Shown here piece by piece: positions 11,455-23,699 of a DNA stretch of 64,000 bases. The DNA is from Hemerocallis citrina (lineage: Eukaryota; Streptophyta; Magnoliopsida; Asparagales; Asphodelaceae). Positions within the stretch are counted from its first letter, which is position 1. The number at the start of each line of letters is the position of its first letter. The position numbers and the translations under genes were made by a program. The notes beneath the pieces were generated by a model. The model saw only the letters and a list, made by a program, of their open reading frames with translations. It was not told the origin of the DNA and searched no databases. Location: NCBI GenBank assembly GCA_017893485.1, contig CM030363.1, positions 85,074,730-85,138,729 on the forward strand, written 5' to 3'.

Positions 11455-12599
11455 CTACTCCGCTCTGAGCGTCCCCTGGGACTCGCGGGACTTCGGGCAA
11501 ATGGAGAGCAACTCATGAAATGATCTTCCTTGGGCATGCTCCTCTCGCGAGCATGACGTGCTCCTGACGTTACCACCATCAAGAAGCCTCTTCAATCTGT
11601 GAACTTCCATCTCTAGCTTAACTATTCTGTCTTGAGAATTGTCTTTCACCTTGAACTTCAAACGAGGCACACTTCCAGCGGAAAATTCGAGAATTGTCTT
11701 CCTAAGATGGGCGACCTCCATGCTCCTCTCAAGCAGTACATTCTTTAACCCATCTCTTTCAGTGGTAGCTGAAAGTAAGCAGTGGCGGAGGAGCTTAACC
11801 CGTGAATACTCTTTGGTAGTTGCCTCCCCCAAAGAACCATCTTCTACCCCAATAGGAGGTACCTCTCGCGATACCTCATCATTGCACCGCTATGCTATAT
11901 CTCGCCGAGATAACACTCTTCTCAATTGGCTGAGTTCCGCTTCAATTTTTGAAAGACTTTCCCAAGACTGAGTCAGTCCCAACTTAGTAATGCAGAGCTT
12001 GGAACAAAACTGGGACGTCCCGCTGTCCTGAGAAACATGAGTATGATGCATGGCGCAACCTGCCGACCAAAGAAAAGTAGGGTAAAACACTCTAAGAGTT
12101 ATCGTAAAAAAAATCATGGGGAGAGAGACTTCAACAAGTACATCAAATTTTTAAAGCGAAACGCAAAAATAGCCAAATTTTCATTGAGTTAAAAGATGAA
12201 GCTACAACGAGCGGTGGCTAGTTCGCGGTTTGGCAAATAAATAACAAAAAAAAGAGAGACAAACAACGCTAACTACGAAAGAAGTAAACAGAGAAGTCAA
12301 GGGTCCACCTCGCTCGGCGGTGTCGTAGTAGTGGAAGACTCGCCCCCGCTTCTCCTCCAATCCCAGCACCGCCAACAACCGCAGCGAGGGGACCCACTTC
12401 AGCCTCCTCTTCCTCCAATTACTCCCCTTCTCCCTCTTCGGTCGGGGGAACAACGAATACCCCGAGCAGCTGGCTGAATCCCTAAGAAATCCATCATATC
12501 TCCTAACTTGCCAATCAGGAACATAGATCCTCTTCAGCTCGTCTGTCAAGATCGTCTCCGCTGTCACCGTAAGAGGAGGAGCCTCAAGAGATAAAGCCG

Positions 12600-12642
<43 letters not shown>

Positions 12643-13813
12643 CTCCCATAGCAGGGACAACTGAAGTAGCGGGGGCGGACACCAAATCCACCACAGGAGG
12701 GGCACCACCTACACTCCTAGCAGCCTTCGATGGCGAAGGTCTGACGACTAAACTTTTCCTCTTCTTCTCTTCGGCCCGCTTGTTGCTCAGGACCGAATGC
12801 CTAGACACGATATCATCAAAGTCCATGCCTGCGTCCTCTGTAAACAGAAGACAAAACATGTTAAAGAAATTACAAGACATGCGCAAACTAAATAATGAAG
12901 ATTAACATGAAGAACCCCCCCCCAAAGAGAATCTCCTCTGGGATCTCTTTCCAATGCAGCGTCGGTCGGTCCAAAAGAGTGCCAACCATCCTCTCCTCCC
13001 AGGGCTCAAAATAGGGTCTGCCTTCGCCCTCTTCAGCACATCCTCCCTCCATACAGTAGGGATACCCCACGGCTCCCGACTCCGAATCAAAAGTACTTGT
13101 CCCTCCAATACTTTACCGAGTCAGGATTGTCAACCAGCTTCACACCCTTGTAGGCAGTGAGATAGAATCGATACTCCGTTCAGGTCTTCTGATGAATCTT
13201 ATACAACATGCAAAGAACGTTGAGTCAGGCTCAATCCCCGCAGCTTGGCAATGAAGCACGAACCCCATAACGTGCCGCCATATGTTCGGCATGAGTTGGA
13301 TAGGACTGAGACCATACCACCTTAAGACCTCCCTGACAAAAGGGTGAAGAGCGAGACGAAGCCGTGCCTGAAAAGCATCGAAGGGAAACACACATAGGTC
13401 GGGGGAAAACGAAGAGCAAGATCTAACTCTGGGGCCAGGCTAAAAGAGATCAAACTCCGAGGGGATCATATAACCCCTCCAAATAGTGGCCAAGTCTGCC
13501 TCTGTGTGTATTGTGATGATGTCGTTCGTCTTGGAGCACTCTCGGGCCTCGTTTTCCTCATAAAACCTCTCCATGCCTTGTTCTACATGCCTCAACTCCT
13601 CGACGTCATACTGTCTAACGTCCCCAAATGCAACATGGCGATCGAATGCCTCCCGAACTCCCCCTTCCTCCAATCTCTCTCGACAATTGTCTCTACTACG
13701 AGCAAAGGCAGATGCTACACCCGTCCCTTTGTCCACTCTAGAAGAAGGAGTGGGAGAATGCACTTCGACGCGACCCGAGGGGAGGCATCATCACCAGAAG
13801 ATTTCCTAGACAT
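11455..13813 (-). pseudogene. C antisense accessory gene (plant gypsy-type transposon protein family), decayed
   Basis: A spliced gene opposite to pol, homologous to 52569-55575 in A. The start ATG at 13813 reads MSRKSSGDDAS, comparable to the MSR start in A, and follows a shared leader. Exon 1 contains LALHPFVREVLRWYGLSP and PNIWRHVMGF (13360-13240), the signature of the putative plant gypsy-type transposon protein family, then KLVDNPDSVKYWRDKY with frameshifts. Intron 1 ends at a TTTACAG acceptor, so exon 2 begins at 12837 (DAGMDFDDIVSR). Exon 2 holds a basic stretch and a GA microsatellite, then YVPDWQVRRYDGFLRDS. The coiled-coil exon of A is largely missing. The final exon (from 12027) reads QSWESLSKIEAELSQLRR and ends near NVRSTSCSREE. 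A stop near 11890 and several frameshifts make it a pseudogene. Confidence 0.8.
12602..12640. repeat. (GA)n microsatellite inside the C accessory gene
   Basis: About 19 GA dinucleotides in exon 2 of the antisense gene. Read in the gene's direction it encodes alternating Ser-Leu and probably broke the frame by slippage. Element A has no such run at the homologous place. Confidence 0.95.
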
Positions 13814-13995
13814 CTCTTATAATAAAAAATAAATTACCTCTGAGTTGACAGTCACGGTCGGAATTCCTCGCCGGAGAACGGAAAACAGAAAACTCATCGG
13901 AATCTCTTGGAAACGGAAGTAAGAAGAAGTGAGTGAAAAACTTAGAGAGGGTGTAGTAAGAAGAAGTGAGGAGAATTGAGGAGGGGGGGGGGGAG

Positions 13996-14003
13996 ATTTA
14001 TAA
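13996..14003 (-). promoter_or_regulatory. TATA box of the antisense accessory gene in C
   Basis: TTATAAAT on the minus strand, 183 bp before the start ATG, followed by a long C/T-rich leader. Element A has GTTATAAG and a C/T leader at the corresponding place. Nearer the ATG, the blocks TCCGGCGAG and ATTCCGACCGTGA occur in both. This shared layout is why I read it as a real promoter. Confidence 0.6.
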
Positions 14004-14039
14004 GAAAGCGGTGACGGGCTTGGGCCAGAGTAGTAGTGG

Positions 14040-14880
14040 GCCCCCAAGGAAGCTCAAGAGTCGCGGAATTTCAAACGGCCAGGAATGGTAAACGACAAAC
14101 TAGTCAAACAGTCAAAGAGCCACGTGTCACAACGAAGGAGCACCAGGTGTCGCCAAAGTTTGCAACATTTGCCAAAGAATGTCGAACAGATGGTGATCCG
14201 AACAAAAAATGCGAGAAATAGTGTTGACCAATCAACAGTCAGTGCTGACTAGTCAACGATCATGTCTCGCCTCACTGTTGTTCGCTAAAACGTTTGCCAA
14301 ATGTTCGCTAGTGTTTGTCGAATGGTGGCCAAAACGTTTGCCAAACGTTCACCAAAGTTCACCGAACGCTCGCTATCATTCGCCAACGCTCACCGAACAT
14401 TTTCCAAACGTTCACCAGAGTTTTCCAAATGATCACCAACATTCGCCGAAGCCACAAAATCATTCACCGAATCAGCCAAGTCGTTCGCCGAATGCACCGT
14501 CATCGTTCGCCATGGGCTAGAGGAATCCCACATATTGTTCGCCAAACTCGTTCGACGTTCACCGTCGCTCGCCGAAAAAATGAAGAACCGAACGTAATGA
14601 GGCCAAAATCATTCGCCAATGCTCGCTAAGACGTTCGCCGAAATGCGCTGAGCAGACGAAGAACCGATCGAAAAATGGCAAAAAAATTCTCTTCCTGATC
14701 CGTGCCCAATCTTGATCGACAGTTGAGATTCGAAAAAAATGGGCAAAAAAGTGAACAGTCAACGTTGACCGCCACGTGTCGACGTGCCAGCGTTCACCGG
14801 CTTGAGCCGAACAGAAGTAAATCCGAACGAAAAGGAGAGAAAAAATATGCCTCCCGACCTGTGCTCGATCGTGATCAACG
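14040..14880. repeat. Short-motif minisatellite region of C
   Basis: Degenerate repeats of a 13-16 bp motif around GTTCGCC(A/G)AACGTTCACC, dense at 14280-14660 and thinner around it. There is no coding sense; open frames such as 14036-14629 come from the repeat. It lies upstream of the antisense promoter, between it and the 3' LTR. Confidence 0.7.
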
Positions 14881-14884
14881 GTCG

Positions 14885-15215
14885 TGATTAAATCAAGGTA
14901 ATTTCTTTTATTTAATTCATTTATTTAATTATTAAATTGAATTAATTATTTAAAATTTCAGAAAAATAATATAAAATTTGAAAAGATTAATTTAAAAATT
15001 CTAAAAATAATTGTTGATTCGGAAAAACATTTTTAAATTCTGAAAAATAATTATTGATTTAGAATAATTAATTAAAAATTTTGAAAATTAATTATTAAAA
15101 TTCGTAAATTGAATAAAAAAATTCAGAAAATAATTTAAATTTGGAAAGAATTCAAAAAAATTTGGAAATTAAAAAAAAAGTCTAGAAAATTTTAAAAAAT
15201 AATTCTGAGTATTTT
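14885..15215. repeat. AT-rich block before the polypurine tract of C
   Basis: About 330 bp of almost pure A/T built from AATTATT, AAAATTC and TTTAAAAATT variants. Blocks of the same composition occupy the same position in A (50280-50410) and B (31230-31410). No genes seen. Confidence 0.6.
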
Positions 15216-15332
15216 ACAATCTCAGGAGAGCATCGTTACACTCCAAGCAAGCTCTAAACGTCCCTGAGAACGCCGATAAACTATAAGCCATTGAAAATGG
15301 GCAAACTTCTCCTCAAAAGCCGTGCAGTCTTC

Positions 15333-15348
15333 AGGAGTGGGCGGCTTG
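15333..15348 (+). promoter_or_regulatory. Polypurine tract of C
   Basis: AGGAGTGGGCGGCTTG directly before the LTR start. It is the counterpart of the AGGAGTGGGGGGCTC tract in A and GGAGTGGGGGGCTTA in B, which would prime plus-strand DNA. The G-run is interrupted by a C. Confidence 0.7.
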
Positions 15349-15947
15349 TGATATGGCTAAAAATGGAACTAAATCAGGATTGTTCAAATCGGGCACAAAT
15401 CTTGAAGCTCTGAGGGGTAATACGGTAATTTCCACCACAAACGGGTCTGAAAAGGAAATTGGGTCTTTTCCAAAACTAATAACCTAAAAACGGGTCTGAC
15501 CTACTGGGTTAAGATGGCATCTCATTACAAACAAACCCAGAACATTTAAAGAGTAATTTGAATTCATTATTATCTCTAAGAGACGATTTAAACCAAATCT
15601 CTTATCATGAAACGATCTAAGCTCTATTTTTTTATCCAAAACACCGGGAAGTAGAGATAAATGATTATATTGAAACTGTTTCCGAAGGTGACTATGAATA
15701 CCCCTCTACCCCCACTATAAAAAAGGTAATCAGTATTTTCTCCATAAAGCTCTTTCATAATCTTCTTGGTTACTGACACGAACGTTGGAGGGCCTATCGC
15801 CGGGATCAATCCCAGTGTTTTAGGCATTTTGCAGGTCAAGTGGAGGCGGTCACTGCAATCAAAATCATCAAAAGTCAAAAAGTCAAATTCTTAAATGTTC
15901 CTAATCCACATCACCTGGTTACTCCAACACCGAAAAAAGCAATAACA
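15349..15947 (+). repeat. 3' LTR of element C (599 bp)
   Basis: Starts TGATATGGCTAAAAATGG, the same start as the LTRs of A read on their coding strand, and ends GCAATAACA, against GCAGCAACA in A. Shared internal blocks include CAAATCGGGCACAAATC, GGTAATACGGTAATTTCCACC and ACGGGTCTGA. A TATA box (TATAAAAA, 15716-15723) lies in the expected position. Overall it is clearly homologous to A but strongly diverged, so C belongs to a sister subfamily. No 5' LTR or TSD can be checked. Confidence 0.85.
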
Positions 15948-15996
15948 AGGCAATTCAGGCATTTCACATATGTTTTTAGGGTTTTCGTATGGGTTT

Positions 15997-16401
15997 TGTA
16001 ATGCCCCGAATTCCAAACACAGGATTTCGTAGCACAACAGGATCTTTTACTTCAACTTCGTACAAATTTACAAGGAATTTAGAACTTTTTTATTTACAAC
16101 ATCATTCTTTATATTAGCACAGCGGAAATAAATAAGTACAATACATATATGATAATAAAAGCTCTTCAATCTTGTGATATCTCTCACAGTGTCCTCAAAT
16201 TCATGCCAACCCATTCCTGCTACTAGGAAATTGTGAGCACATCAGTTGCATACAACTGACGCAATGCTATAATACAGCGATTTCACCATCTTAACAATCA
16301 CAAATTTGAATGCAGAAATAGAAAAGTGACTATCATAAATATGTCAGTGTATGATATGAACCTAATGCCTAATGCAGACATTCACACTACGATGGCACAA
16401 A
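15997..16401 (-). repeat. Fragment of a Tekay-type LTR, truncated by CO1
   Basis: Begins TGTAATGCCCCGAATTCC, closely resembling the TGTAGTGCCCCGAATTTC opening of the solo LTR at 18527. It runs without coding content until CO1 starts at 16402. The remaining part, including the TATA region and outer end, is not recognisable beyond CO1 at 28.4-30.4 kb, so it is lost or rearranged. Strand follows the sister LTRs. Confidence 0.65.
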
Positions 16402-17769
16402 TGTTGATGCTTGGTTTTGATGACTACAACACAATACAAAGTTGTTCTACCAAATATCTCTTGCAGAGTGTATCAAAGTCAATACCATGGTGAAATACAC
16501 AAAGGAAACACAATTTGATGAAGCTTTCAAGAGTAATTGATCAAGCTTCAAGACATCAAGACAAAGGCTCAAGCTCAAGACAAAGAGTCAAGTTCAAGAC
16601 AAGATTCAAAGTGCTTGAAATGTTTAAACAAAGTATCTTGTAATATTGTATTTTTTTTCTTTGAGTCTTAGAAACTTGTAATAGCCTTGTCACACACACA
16701 CTCACACATACTTTAAATAATCTGAGTGTTTTACAAAATCAAAATGTTAAAACAAGCTTGAATAAGCTCAGCTGTATGAGTACCAGTCGACCGCTCCATG
16801 GAACCAGACAACTGTTATAGTATGAAACTACCCGAACTCATACAAGCTCTGGCCAGTCGACTCATTATGGCAACCCAGTCGTCTGTTTAAGCCGTTTCGA
16901 CAGTTTTCTAAATTTAAAACTTGTTTTTAAAATTCAAAACTTTTATATCCGTTTTATTACGGTTTATGGAACTATTTTACAACGTTCCTTGATTCTTACT
17001 GTATAAATAGAGTATAGGAATCATTTGGAATAGGTTCCAAGCATTCTTTAACTTTCAAGTCTTATGTTTTTAATAAGAACAAGTGTTTCAAAAGCATACA
17101 AATTCTCTGAGACTTGGTTCTCTGAAATTCAGTCTAATATAACATTGATTTCGTTTTAGACTGAATTCAGAAGTTGACCTAATAGCCACTATACAAAAGT
17201 ACTATCACATACATGGCTATAGGTTGTTGTAAACCCAATTTTTTTATTTTCACTCTCGGGTTGTGAGAGTGGTCCTCTCGGTTAGAGAGTAGGACTCTTG
17301 GTTTTAGAGTCGGTTTCACTCTAGGGTGTATAGTGGGTTTGATCTCTCTAGTGGTGAGAGAGGTCTACGGATTTGACATTGTTGTTGTCAAAAGTCGTAG
17401 AGTATTCTTGTACTTTTTCAAGAATAGTGAAAAATCTCAAGTGGATTGCTTGGGGACTGGATGTAAGTCGGGAGGACCGAACCAGGATACATCGTTGTGT
17501 TTGGCTGTAATTGACTCTCTGTGGTTGTATTCTCTCAAATTGCAATTTCAATTTCTCTGAGTTTTATTTCAAAAAATTGTCCAGTAAGTCGACTGATCAG
17601 ACTTGTAACTCTTCAGTAAAATACTTTTCTTATCTGATGCAACAGTCGACTGTATATCTATTTTCAGTCGATTTAACAGTACGAAAAGTTCAAGTTTTTA
17701 ATTAATTTTTATACAACACTATTCACCCCCCCCCTCTAGTGTTATCTGCCTTGCCTACAGGATCCAACA
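16402..17769 (+). repeat. CO1 5' LTR (1368 bp)
   Basis: Begins TGTTGATGC and ends GGATCCAACA, giving an inverted TGTTG/CAACA terminus two bases before the primer site. A TATA box (TATAAATA, 17002-17009) lies 600 bp in, with R-U5 following. The first 650 bp are repeated with about 95 percent identity by eye at 27716-28350. It contains at least four GTCGAC palindromes and variants. The open frame at 17333-17560 is not supported as a gene. Confidence 0.92.
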
Positions 17770-17771
17770 CT

Positions 17772-17783
17772 TGGTATCAGAGC
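17772..17783 (+). promoter_or_regulatory. CO1 primer binding site, tRNA-iMet
   Basis: TGGTATCAGAGC, an exact match to the usual plant initiator-Met primer complement, two bases after the LTR end. Confidence 0.95.
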
Positions 17784-17796
17784 CTGGTTGAGTGCA

Positions 17797-18526
17797 ATGT
17801 CATCTACTTCAAATGCAAGCCAATACCATGAAGGTCAATCCACACAAAGTTCATCCCTATTCGATGGAACAAACTATAACTATTGGAAGTTTAGAATGAA
17901 GATCTACCTTCAGTCTATCAACTATGAGATTTGGAACATGACTGAGACAGAATTCTCCATTCCTACAATTCCCTATGCACAATGGAACAATGACATGAAG
18001 AGCAACACAATGAACAATGCAAAGGCGATGAATGCTTTATTCTGTACACTTACCAAAGAGGAGTTCAATTGTGTGTCAAATGCAACAATGACTCATCAAA
18101 TTTGGCACACACTCGAGGTAACTTATGAAGGTACTAATAAGGTTAAAGAATCTAAGATATTTGTACTTGTTCACAGGTTCGAGATGTTCCGTATGAAGGA
18201 GAACAAGAATGTGTCGGATATGATAACACGGCTCACAGACATTACAAACTCTCTTGTGGCCCTTGGAAAGACGTACTCGCAAGTGGAAATGGTAAGGAAA
18301 GTTCTTCGTGCCCTAACCTCCGAATGGGAGAAGAAGACCACTGCCATAGAAGAAGCCAACGATTTAACACAACTCTCTCTTGAGAATCTTGTGAGAAATC
18401 TTATGGCATACGAAGTACAACTTAAAGAACGCAAGAAGGATCTAGAACCTCAACAAGCAAAGAAGAAGTCACTCGCTTTCAAGGTCATGTCGGATTCTGA
18501 AGATGAAGAAGAAGATGAAGAAGAAA
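17797..18526 (+). pseudogene. CO1 gag, N-terminal part
   Basis: Capsid part of the copia gag. I take the first true ATG at 17797 (MSSTSNASQYHEGQS), 13 nt after the primer site; the frame is open slightly further upstream but without ATG. The capsid fold entry FDGTNYNYWKFRMKIYLQS is followed by the conserved KVRKVLRALT-like segment (MVRKVLRALTSEW) and KKSLAFKV. An acidic run DSEDEEEDEEE closes this part, where the solo LTR has inserted after TSD AGAAA. The reading frame up to the insertion is intact and rejoins in phase at 22277, so the gene was probably open when hit. Confidence 0.92.
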
Positions 18527-19249
18527 TGTAGTGCCCCGAATTTCTAATATAATATCTTAGAAAATACGTGGCACAATTCCCCGCATCAACTTCAATGTAA
18601 TATTAAACACAGTCCAAAAACACAGATAATTTTTATTTCAACTTTTATTACAACAATCTTTACAAACACAGCGGAATACAAAACACCTTGAATTACAAAC
18701 TTTCTTTCTTACAATAATTTCTTTTACAAAATTTACACAAAAGCTCTACCACATCAATTTACCTCAAGCATCCAAATCCCAATCTTTAAGCAACAACAAC
18801 CGGTAAAACATAAGGCTAGAGATAACCCTAACCCCCAAAACTAAAGGGGTCAGCCATAACGGTGTGAGTGACATAAAAACAAAACAACATAATTATATCA
18901 TAAAACATAGAGTCATCCATAACATATATCATCGGCAAGAATAAAAGAATGAGAAATAACAAATAAGTAAAGCATGAAAACATCAAGGAATATAAGATAG
19001 TAAATAGTAAAACATGAAAACATCAAGTGAATTTAGACTAAATGTCAAGTGTAGGAAAAAAAGGAAAACACAAGCATAAACCAAGTCAAGAAAACACAAG
19101 CTCTATATGCTGACTCTCTAATGTGTACTTGTCGGATTCTATGCATTCCATAGTACATAGGTCCGGTGCAAGCCCTTAACGATCTCCACTTATAGGGATA
19201 ACCCCTCGTTATGCAACTAATCCTACTACGGTGAAGGGAAACAAGATCC

Positions 19250-19500
19250 AGAATACTCCGTGAATAGGCACCACAGCCCTCGACACGCAAGCATCATGTA
19301 AGATAGCTCAAAAACAACCGGAGAATCATCTCCCAAACCCGTGTACCCCACAAATAGGCTTGCAAGGCCCTCGATGTGCAGATACACCAGGTACATTCCG
19401 TGAATAGGCCTGCCGACCCTCGACATGCGAATACACCCTGCATGCTCCGTGAATAGGCCTGCAGACCCTCGACACGCGAACACACAAATGTCCTCTCGGG
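19250..19500. repeat. Tandem repeat, about 58 bp x 4, in solo LTR
   Basis: Units share CCGTGAATAGGCCTGCAG, then ACCCTCGACACGCGAA and a short variable spacer. Four to five copies occur, the first degenerate. The open frames at 19226-19640 are shadows of this array. Confidence 0.75.
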
Positions 19501-19971
19501 ACATAACAACAAACAGTCCTGGAACGCATCCGTTGGACTAACAAAACCATGAGCTTATACTTACATTTCCCAAATTCCATCACATCCCCACTAGTGCCTG
19601 TCCTTAAGTTGATTATTATTAAAACACCAAAAATCTCCATCTCTAGAGTTAGTGTATCCTGCCGGACTTAAATACTCAACAACACCTAAACCAAGACCCC
19701 CCAGATCTAACTTAACAAATTTCAACTACCGGTTCACAGGACTCCCACTCAACTCCTAGAGATCTCAACAAGACCAAAACTCACTAATCCATCGTCAAAA
19801 CGATCAAAGGTAGAAACCTCTCCAATCAACAAAATCCAAATCCAATAATAAAATATCTGGAAAACATATGTTCTGTAGAAAGAATAATATTTAGAATAGT
19901 AAGTTATAAATTCAAGAACTTTTAAAGAATCAGTCATTTAAAGAACACCTGGAAAACTCAAAAAAGCATCA

Positions 19972-20345
19972 GTATCAGTCGACTGTAAAAGGTCATCAGT
20001 CGACTTTCCAGAGCGAAAATCCAATATCTTTAAGAAAATAAAATCTGAGTATTGATGGTCGACTGTAAAAGACACCAGTCGACTGTCCAGAGTGAAAATC
20101 CAACCTTTTAAGAAAATAAATTTTAAGTAGTAGCAGTCAACTGCTAATAGTTACCAGTCGACTGTCCAGAGCAAAAATCCAACACTTCAAGAAAATATCA
20201 AAATAGAGCAGAGACAGTCGATTGGAAAAATGGTTCAGTCGACTGTTCTGCACAAGATTTCAAGAAAACGAGAAAACACACCGCCGCCAGGTAGCGACGG
20301 TCGACTGTCGAAACATACCAGTCGACTGCCTCACCTGTAGACTGC
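19972..20345. repeat. Tandem array carrying paired CAGTCGACTG palindromes
   Basis: About five units of 75-85 bp. Each has two copies of CAGTCGACTG or a close variant, separated by roughly a dozen bases, then CCAGAG, AAAATCCAA and AAGAAAATA blocks. Eight exact GTCGAC sites fall in 370 bp. The same palindrome is scattered through the unrelated copia element around it. Confidence 0.85.
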
Positions 20346-22276
20346 AGTTTGGGTTGTGCATAATTCAACTGATACGAAGATTTACCTTACAAAAATGAAA
20401 TCTATAATAAGTATATTTCTGATATGATCAAATACAACTTATGGGATATACAAAGATCCATAAAAACCAATCAAAAACCACTTGAATTAATAAAAATAAC
20501 TTTTTGATGAACATCTTCAAAATAAAACATGAACGTGTGCATATATTAAAATTAGAGTTTTTAAGAATAAATCTTACATCAAAATAACTTTGTTTTATAT
20601 TCAAAACCTTATCAGTACCAAAATAATTTGAGATATAGTCAAATCATTCGAAAACACATAAAACTCTATTTCTTCTAAAACAACAAAAATATTATATTCA
20701 TGAAAACGTTCGTGCATGTTCGTGCACCAAAGAAAACTTCACTAATCCATAAACTAAAATAACACAATATTCAAATATCAAACTTAGCATTTGAGTAAAT
20801 CCAAATTCTAGTAAAATCTTTCACAAAATCACAAATTCCCAAATTTAATCAAAAAATGTATCAATCCCCAATTTTAGTCATTACAACTCAAATCCTCAAG
20901 ACATGGTCTTTTAATCCATTACTCATTCTCAAAATTCCTCAAACTCAAACACAACTATTCTCAATAGTTTATCCATAAGCAAATTTATCATTTACATGGC
21001 CAAGTTGCATTCATCCAACCCACCAATAGTCCAAAAATTTCATCTTTAATTAATTAATGCATAAAATTCATCATACTCAATCAAGTCAGCAATAATCCAA
21101 CATTCTTAGCCTACTCACAATTTATATTAGGTTTTCCAACAATCTAAAATAATCCACATGCAATTCTACTCACAATAACTACGATTCTTCTCAAAGATCC
21201 AATTTTATCATCCATCCAACATACATATTCATACCAAACCCTAGCATGCTTTCTAATAGATGAAACACCACATACCACATACATAAAACAAAACAAAAAA
21301 CACTTTACATCACTCACCTTGATGGAGAGATCAAACGAATGTAACAAAGCAAGATGAAGAATCCCTCCTTTGCAAAGAATCCAAGATCCCCTCTTTGAAT
21401 CTCCAAGAAAATAAAAATAATAAAACCTTTGTGTTGTGCAGTGAAAGACGACTGCACTCCATCATTTAAATAGGCCGGAAATTGAAGCATTAGGGTTTTG
21501 AACATATTTGCAAAATAATCCTTTAACAAATTATTACTTTACATATATAAACCTTTTCTTTATAAAGTAGTTAAAATAAGTTAAATAAATTAAAACCAAA
21601 TCAAATACTTTTACTACTGAGTTGTCCAGCAATCCAGCACAGCCCAAAAATGAAGAAAATTCAGATTTGTACTCAGGGTGGCCATTTTGCACAAAAGTCC
21701 TTCTTTTTGTAATATTTGCAAATACATCATAAAATATTAGTAAAAATCCAGAAAATTCAGAAATAATATTTAATAATACATATTATATTTTCCAATTAAA
21801 ATATCTGACTTTTACTTTCCAGGAAAATATTTGCACAAGATCCAACATAAATTCCATATTTGCAAAAACACCATATTTGTTTAAATCTTTACCAAATCGA
21901 CTCTAAATAAAATTTAAATATATTTTGATTTCAATGATGACCATGGAAAGTCCAAAAATCAGTAAAAACGAATTTTCATTATTTATTTGAGATCCAAACG
22001 GCTTTTTACATAAAAGCCCCTCTCTTTCGAGATATTTAAAAAAATAGTTTCTTTACTCAGAAAAATCCCAAAATTTAGAATATACTCTATTATAATTAGA
22101 GGAATTTATTAAAAAAAATATAAAATTGGATATTTTTACCAAAAATATTTGCACGTGTTTTGCACGTGCGAAAAGATAAATCTTTAGAAAAATATTTATT
22201 AAATCTCCGGAAAATCATTTTAATTTATTTAAAAATCTTTAAAATTATATTTAAAAATACAGGGTACTACAAGAAA

Positions 22277-23121
22277 TAGCCATGTTCACTGGAAAGTTCA
22301 AGAAATTTTTACGAAAAGGTAAATTTAATTCCAAGTTTAAAGATACTAATGAACTTCCTACTTATTTCAAGTGTAACAAGACAGGTCATATGAAGAAGGA
22401 TTGCACATTAGAAAATACGAAATCAAAAGGGAAGGCTCCCAACTTCAAGAAGGACAAGTACACAAACAACAAGTATATGAAGAACAAGAAGACATATCAA
22501 GCAACTTGGGATAATAGCGACTCTTCATCGGAAAAAGAGAATGAGGAGTCAAACGAAGTAGCGAACGTATGTTTTATGGCTACACAAAACGATGTAAGTG
22601 AAAACTTTGATTCAAATGACTTATTTGATGCTTTCAAAGAAGTTTTTCAAGAACTTAAGAAGGAGAAAATTAGAGTTAAAAATTTAGAGAAAGTCAATCA
22701 AACACTTTCTCAAGAAAATCTTGACTTAAATATTGAAGTCAAATCTTTAAATTCTCGATTTTCAAATTTGGAAGTAGATCTTGTATCTCTTAAGAAAAAT
22801 TATGAAGTGATATCCAAGAATGTATCTAAATTTAACAAAGGAAAGGAGAATTTAAATGAAGTTCTCCAAAATCAAGTTCAATCTAATAAAAAATTTGGAC
22901 TTGGTTTTCAAAAGCCTCTTGAAAAACATCATTTTTCTAAGAATACTAGTAGTAATAAGACTGATTCTATTTCCAGTGTGAAGAGCAAATTATATGGGTT
23001 TTTTGAGAATCCAAAAACTATTGTTTTCCATGAAAATAGTAATTCTGTAGTTCAGACCAGTCGTCTGAACTCTAATGTCAGTCATCTGTCTAAAGGTTTG
23101 GAGTCTTATTCAAAGAAATGA
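22277..23121 (+). pseudogene. CO1 gag, C-terminal part with zinc knuckle
   Basis: Continuation of gag after the solo LTR, in the frame of the first part. It shows basic KFKKFLRKGKF, then a zinc-knuckle-like YFKCNKTGHMKKDC. The first Cys of the CX2CX4HX4C motif is Tyr, so one zinc ligand is lost. A long Asn/Lys-rich region with heptad-like leucines (VKNLEKVNQTLSQENLDLN) suggests a coiled coil. The frame stops at 23121 before the protease. Confidence 0.88.
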
Positions 23122-23697
23122 AAATGAAAACCTCTAGATAAGTCGACCTATTTTACCTCCCAGCCGAATGACTTTTTATAACAGTCAACTGAAAGGTACA
23201 ATAAAGTCAGCTGGACAGATTAAAAATATTTGGGTTCCAGTCAACCTGAGTCTAAACGATAGAATTACTTTTATAAATTCTTATGTTCTTAATGTATGTA
23301 ATTCTGTAAATTATATTCTTGCTTTTGGTGGTAAATCAAACTCACTTTGGGTTTGGTTTCCCCAATTCGAACCCAATGAAAAGGGAACCATATTCACAAT
23401 GCTTATTTTATAGGTACCTAAAAGAGAACGTTGGATACTTGACAGCAGATGCTCCAAACATATGACTGGTCATGCTAATCTTCTTTCTTCCATACAAGAG
23501 ATAGATGGAAGAACAGTCACATTCTGTGACAACAATAAAGGGAAGGTTATTAGAATAGGCATGGTCGGTAAGAATACTACCCCTACTATAGAAGAACTAT
23601 TTCTAGTTAGTGGATTAAAGCATAATCTGTTAAATATTAGCCAACTTTGTGATAAGGGATATAAAATTATTTTTGAAAGATACATGTTTAATATATG
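23122..23697 (+). pseudogene. CO1 protease region
   Basis: The interval 23122-23420 is frameshifted. From 23424 the sequence reads RWILDSRCSKHMTGH, the copia protease active site. The family has DSG; here it is DSR, so the essential Gly is replaced by Arg. The conserved GKVIRIG, LFLVSGLKHNLLNISQLCDKGY block leads towards integrase and then a stop at 23697. A protease from this copy would be inactive. Confidence 0.88.
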
Positions 23698-23699
23698 AT

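Larger units (their letters stand above)
7773..15947 (+). mobile_element. C: Tat/Retand-type Ty3/gypsy element, 3' part
   Basis: The 3' portion of a second gypsy element, on the plus strand. The order is RNase H remnant, archaeal-type RNase H, integrase, sense poly(A) signal, 109-bp tandem array, antisense accessory gene, minisatellite, AT-rich block, polypurine tract and 3' LTR. The layout and protein motifs match element A point for point. The 5' LTR, gag, protease and RT are missing because TK1 is inserted at 7772; they should lie left of the window. Many stops and two or more frameshifts in pol make it older and more decayed than A. Confidence 0.9.
18527..22271 (-). repeat. Tekay-type solo LTR inside CO1 gag (3745 bp)
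   Basis: Opens TGTAGTGCCCCG and closes GGGTACTACA, a perfect 6-bp inverted terminus (TGTAGT/ACTACA). The flanks are exact 5-bp duplications AGAAA (18522-18526 and 22272-22276). No internal coding region exists, so it is a solo LTR left by recombination between two LTRs. A TATA-like CTATTTAAAT on the minus strand near 21460 gives its direction. Two internal tandem arrays are listed separately. It postdates CO1. Confidence 0.93.

Noticed and set aside
17333..17705. Short frames in the CO1 5' LTR
   Set aside because: Within R-U5 of a defined LTR; the corresponding part of the 3' LTR is missing, so conservation cannot be tested and there are no motifs.
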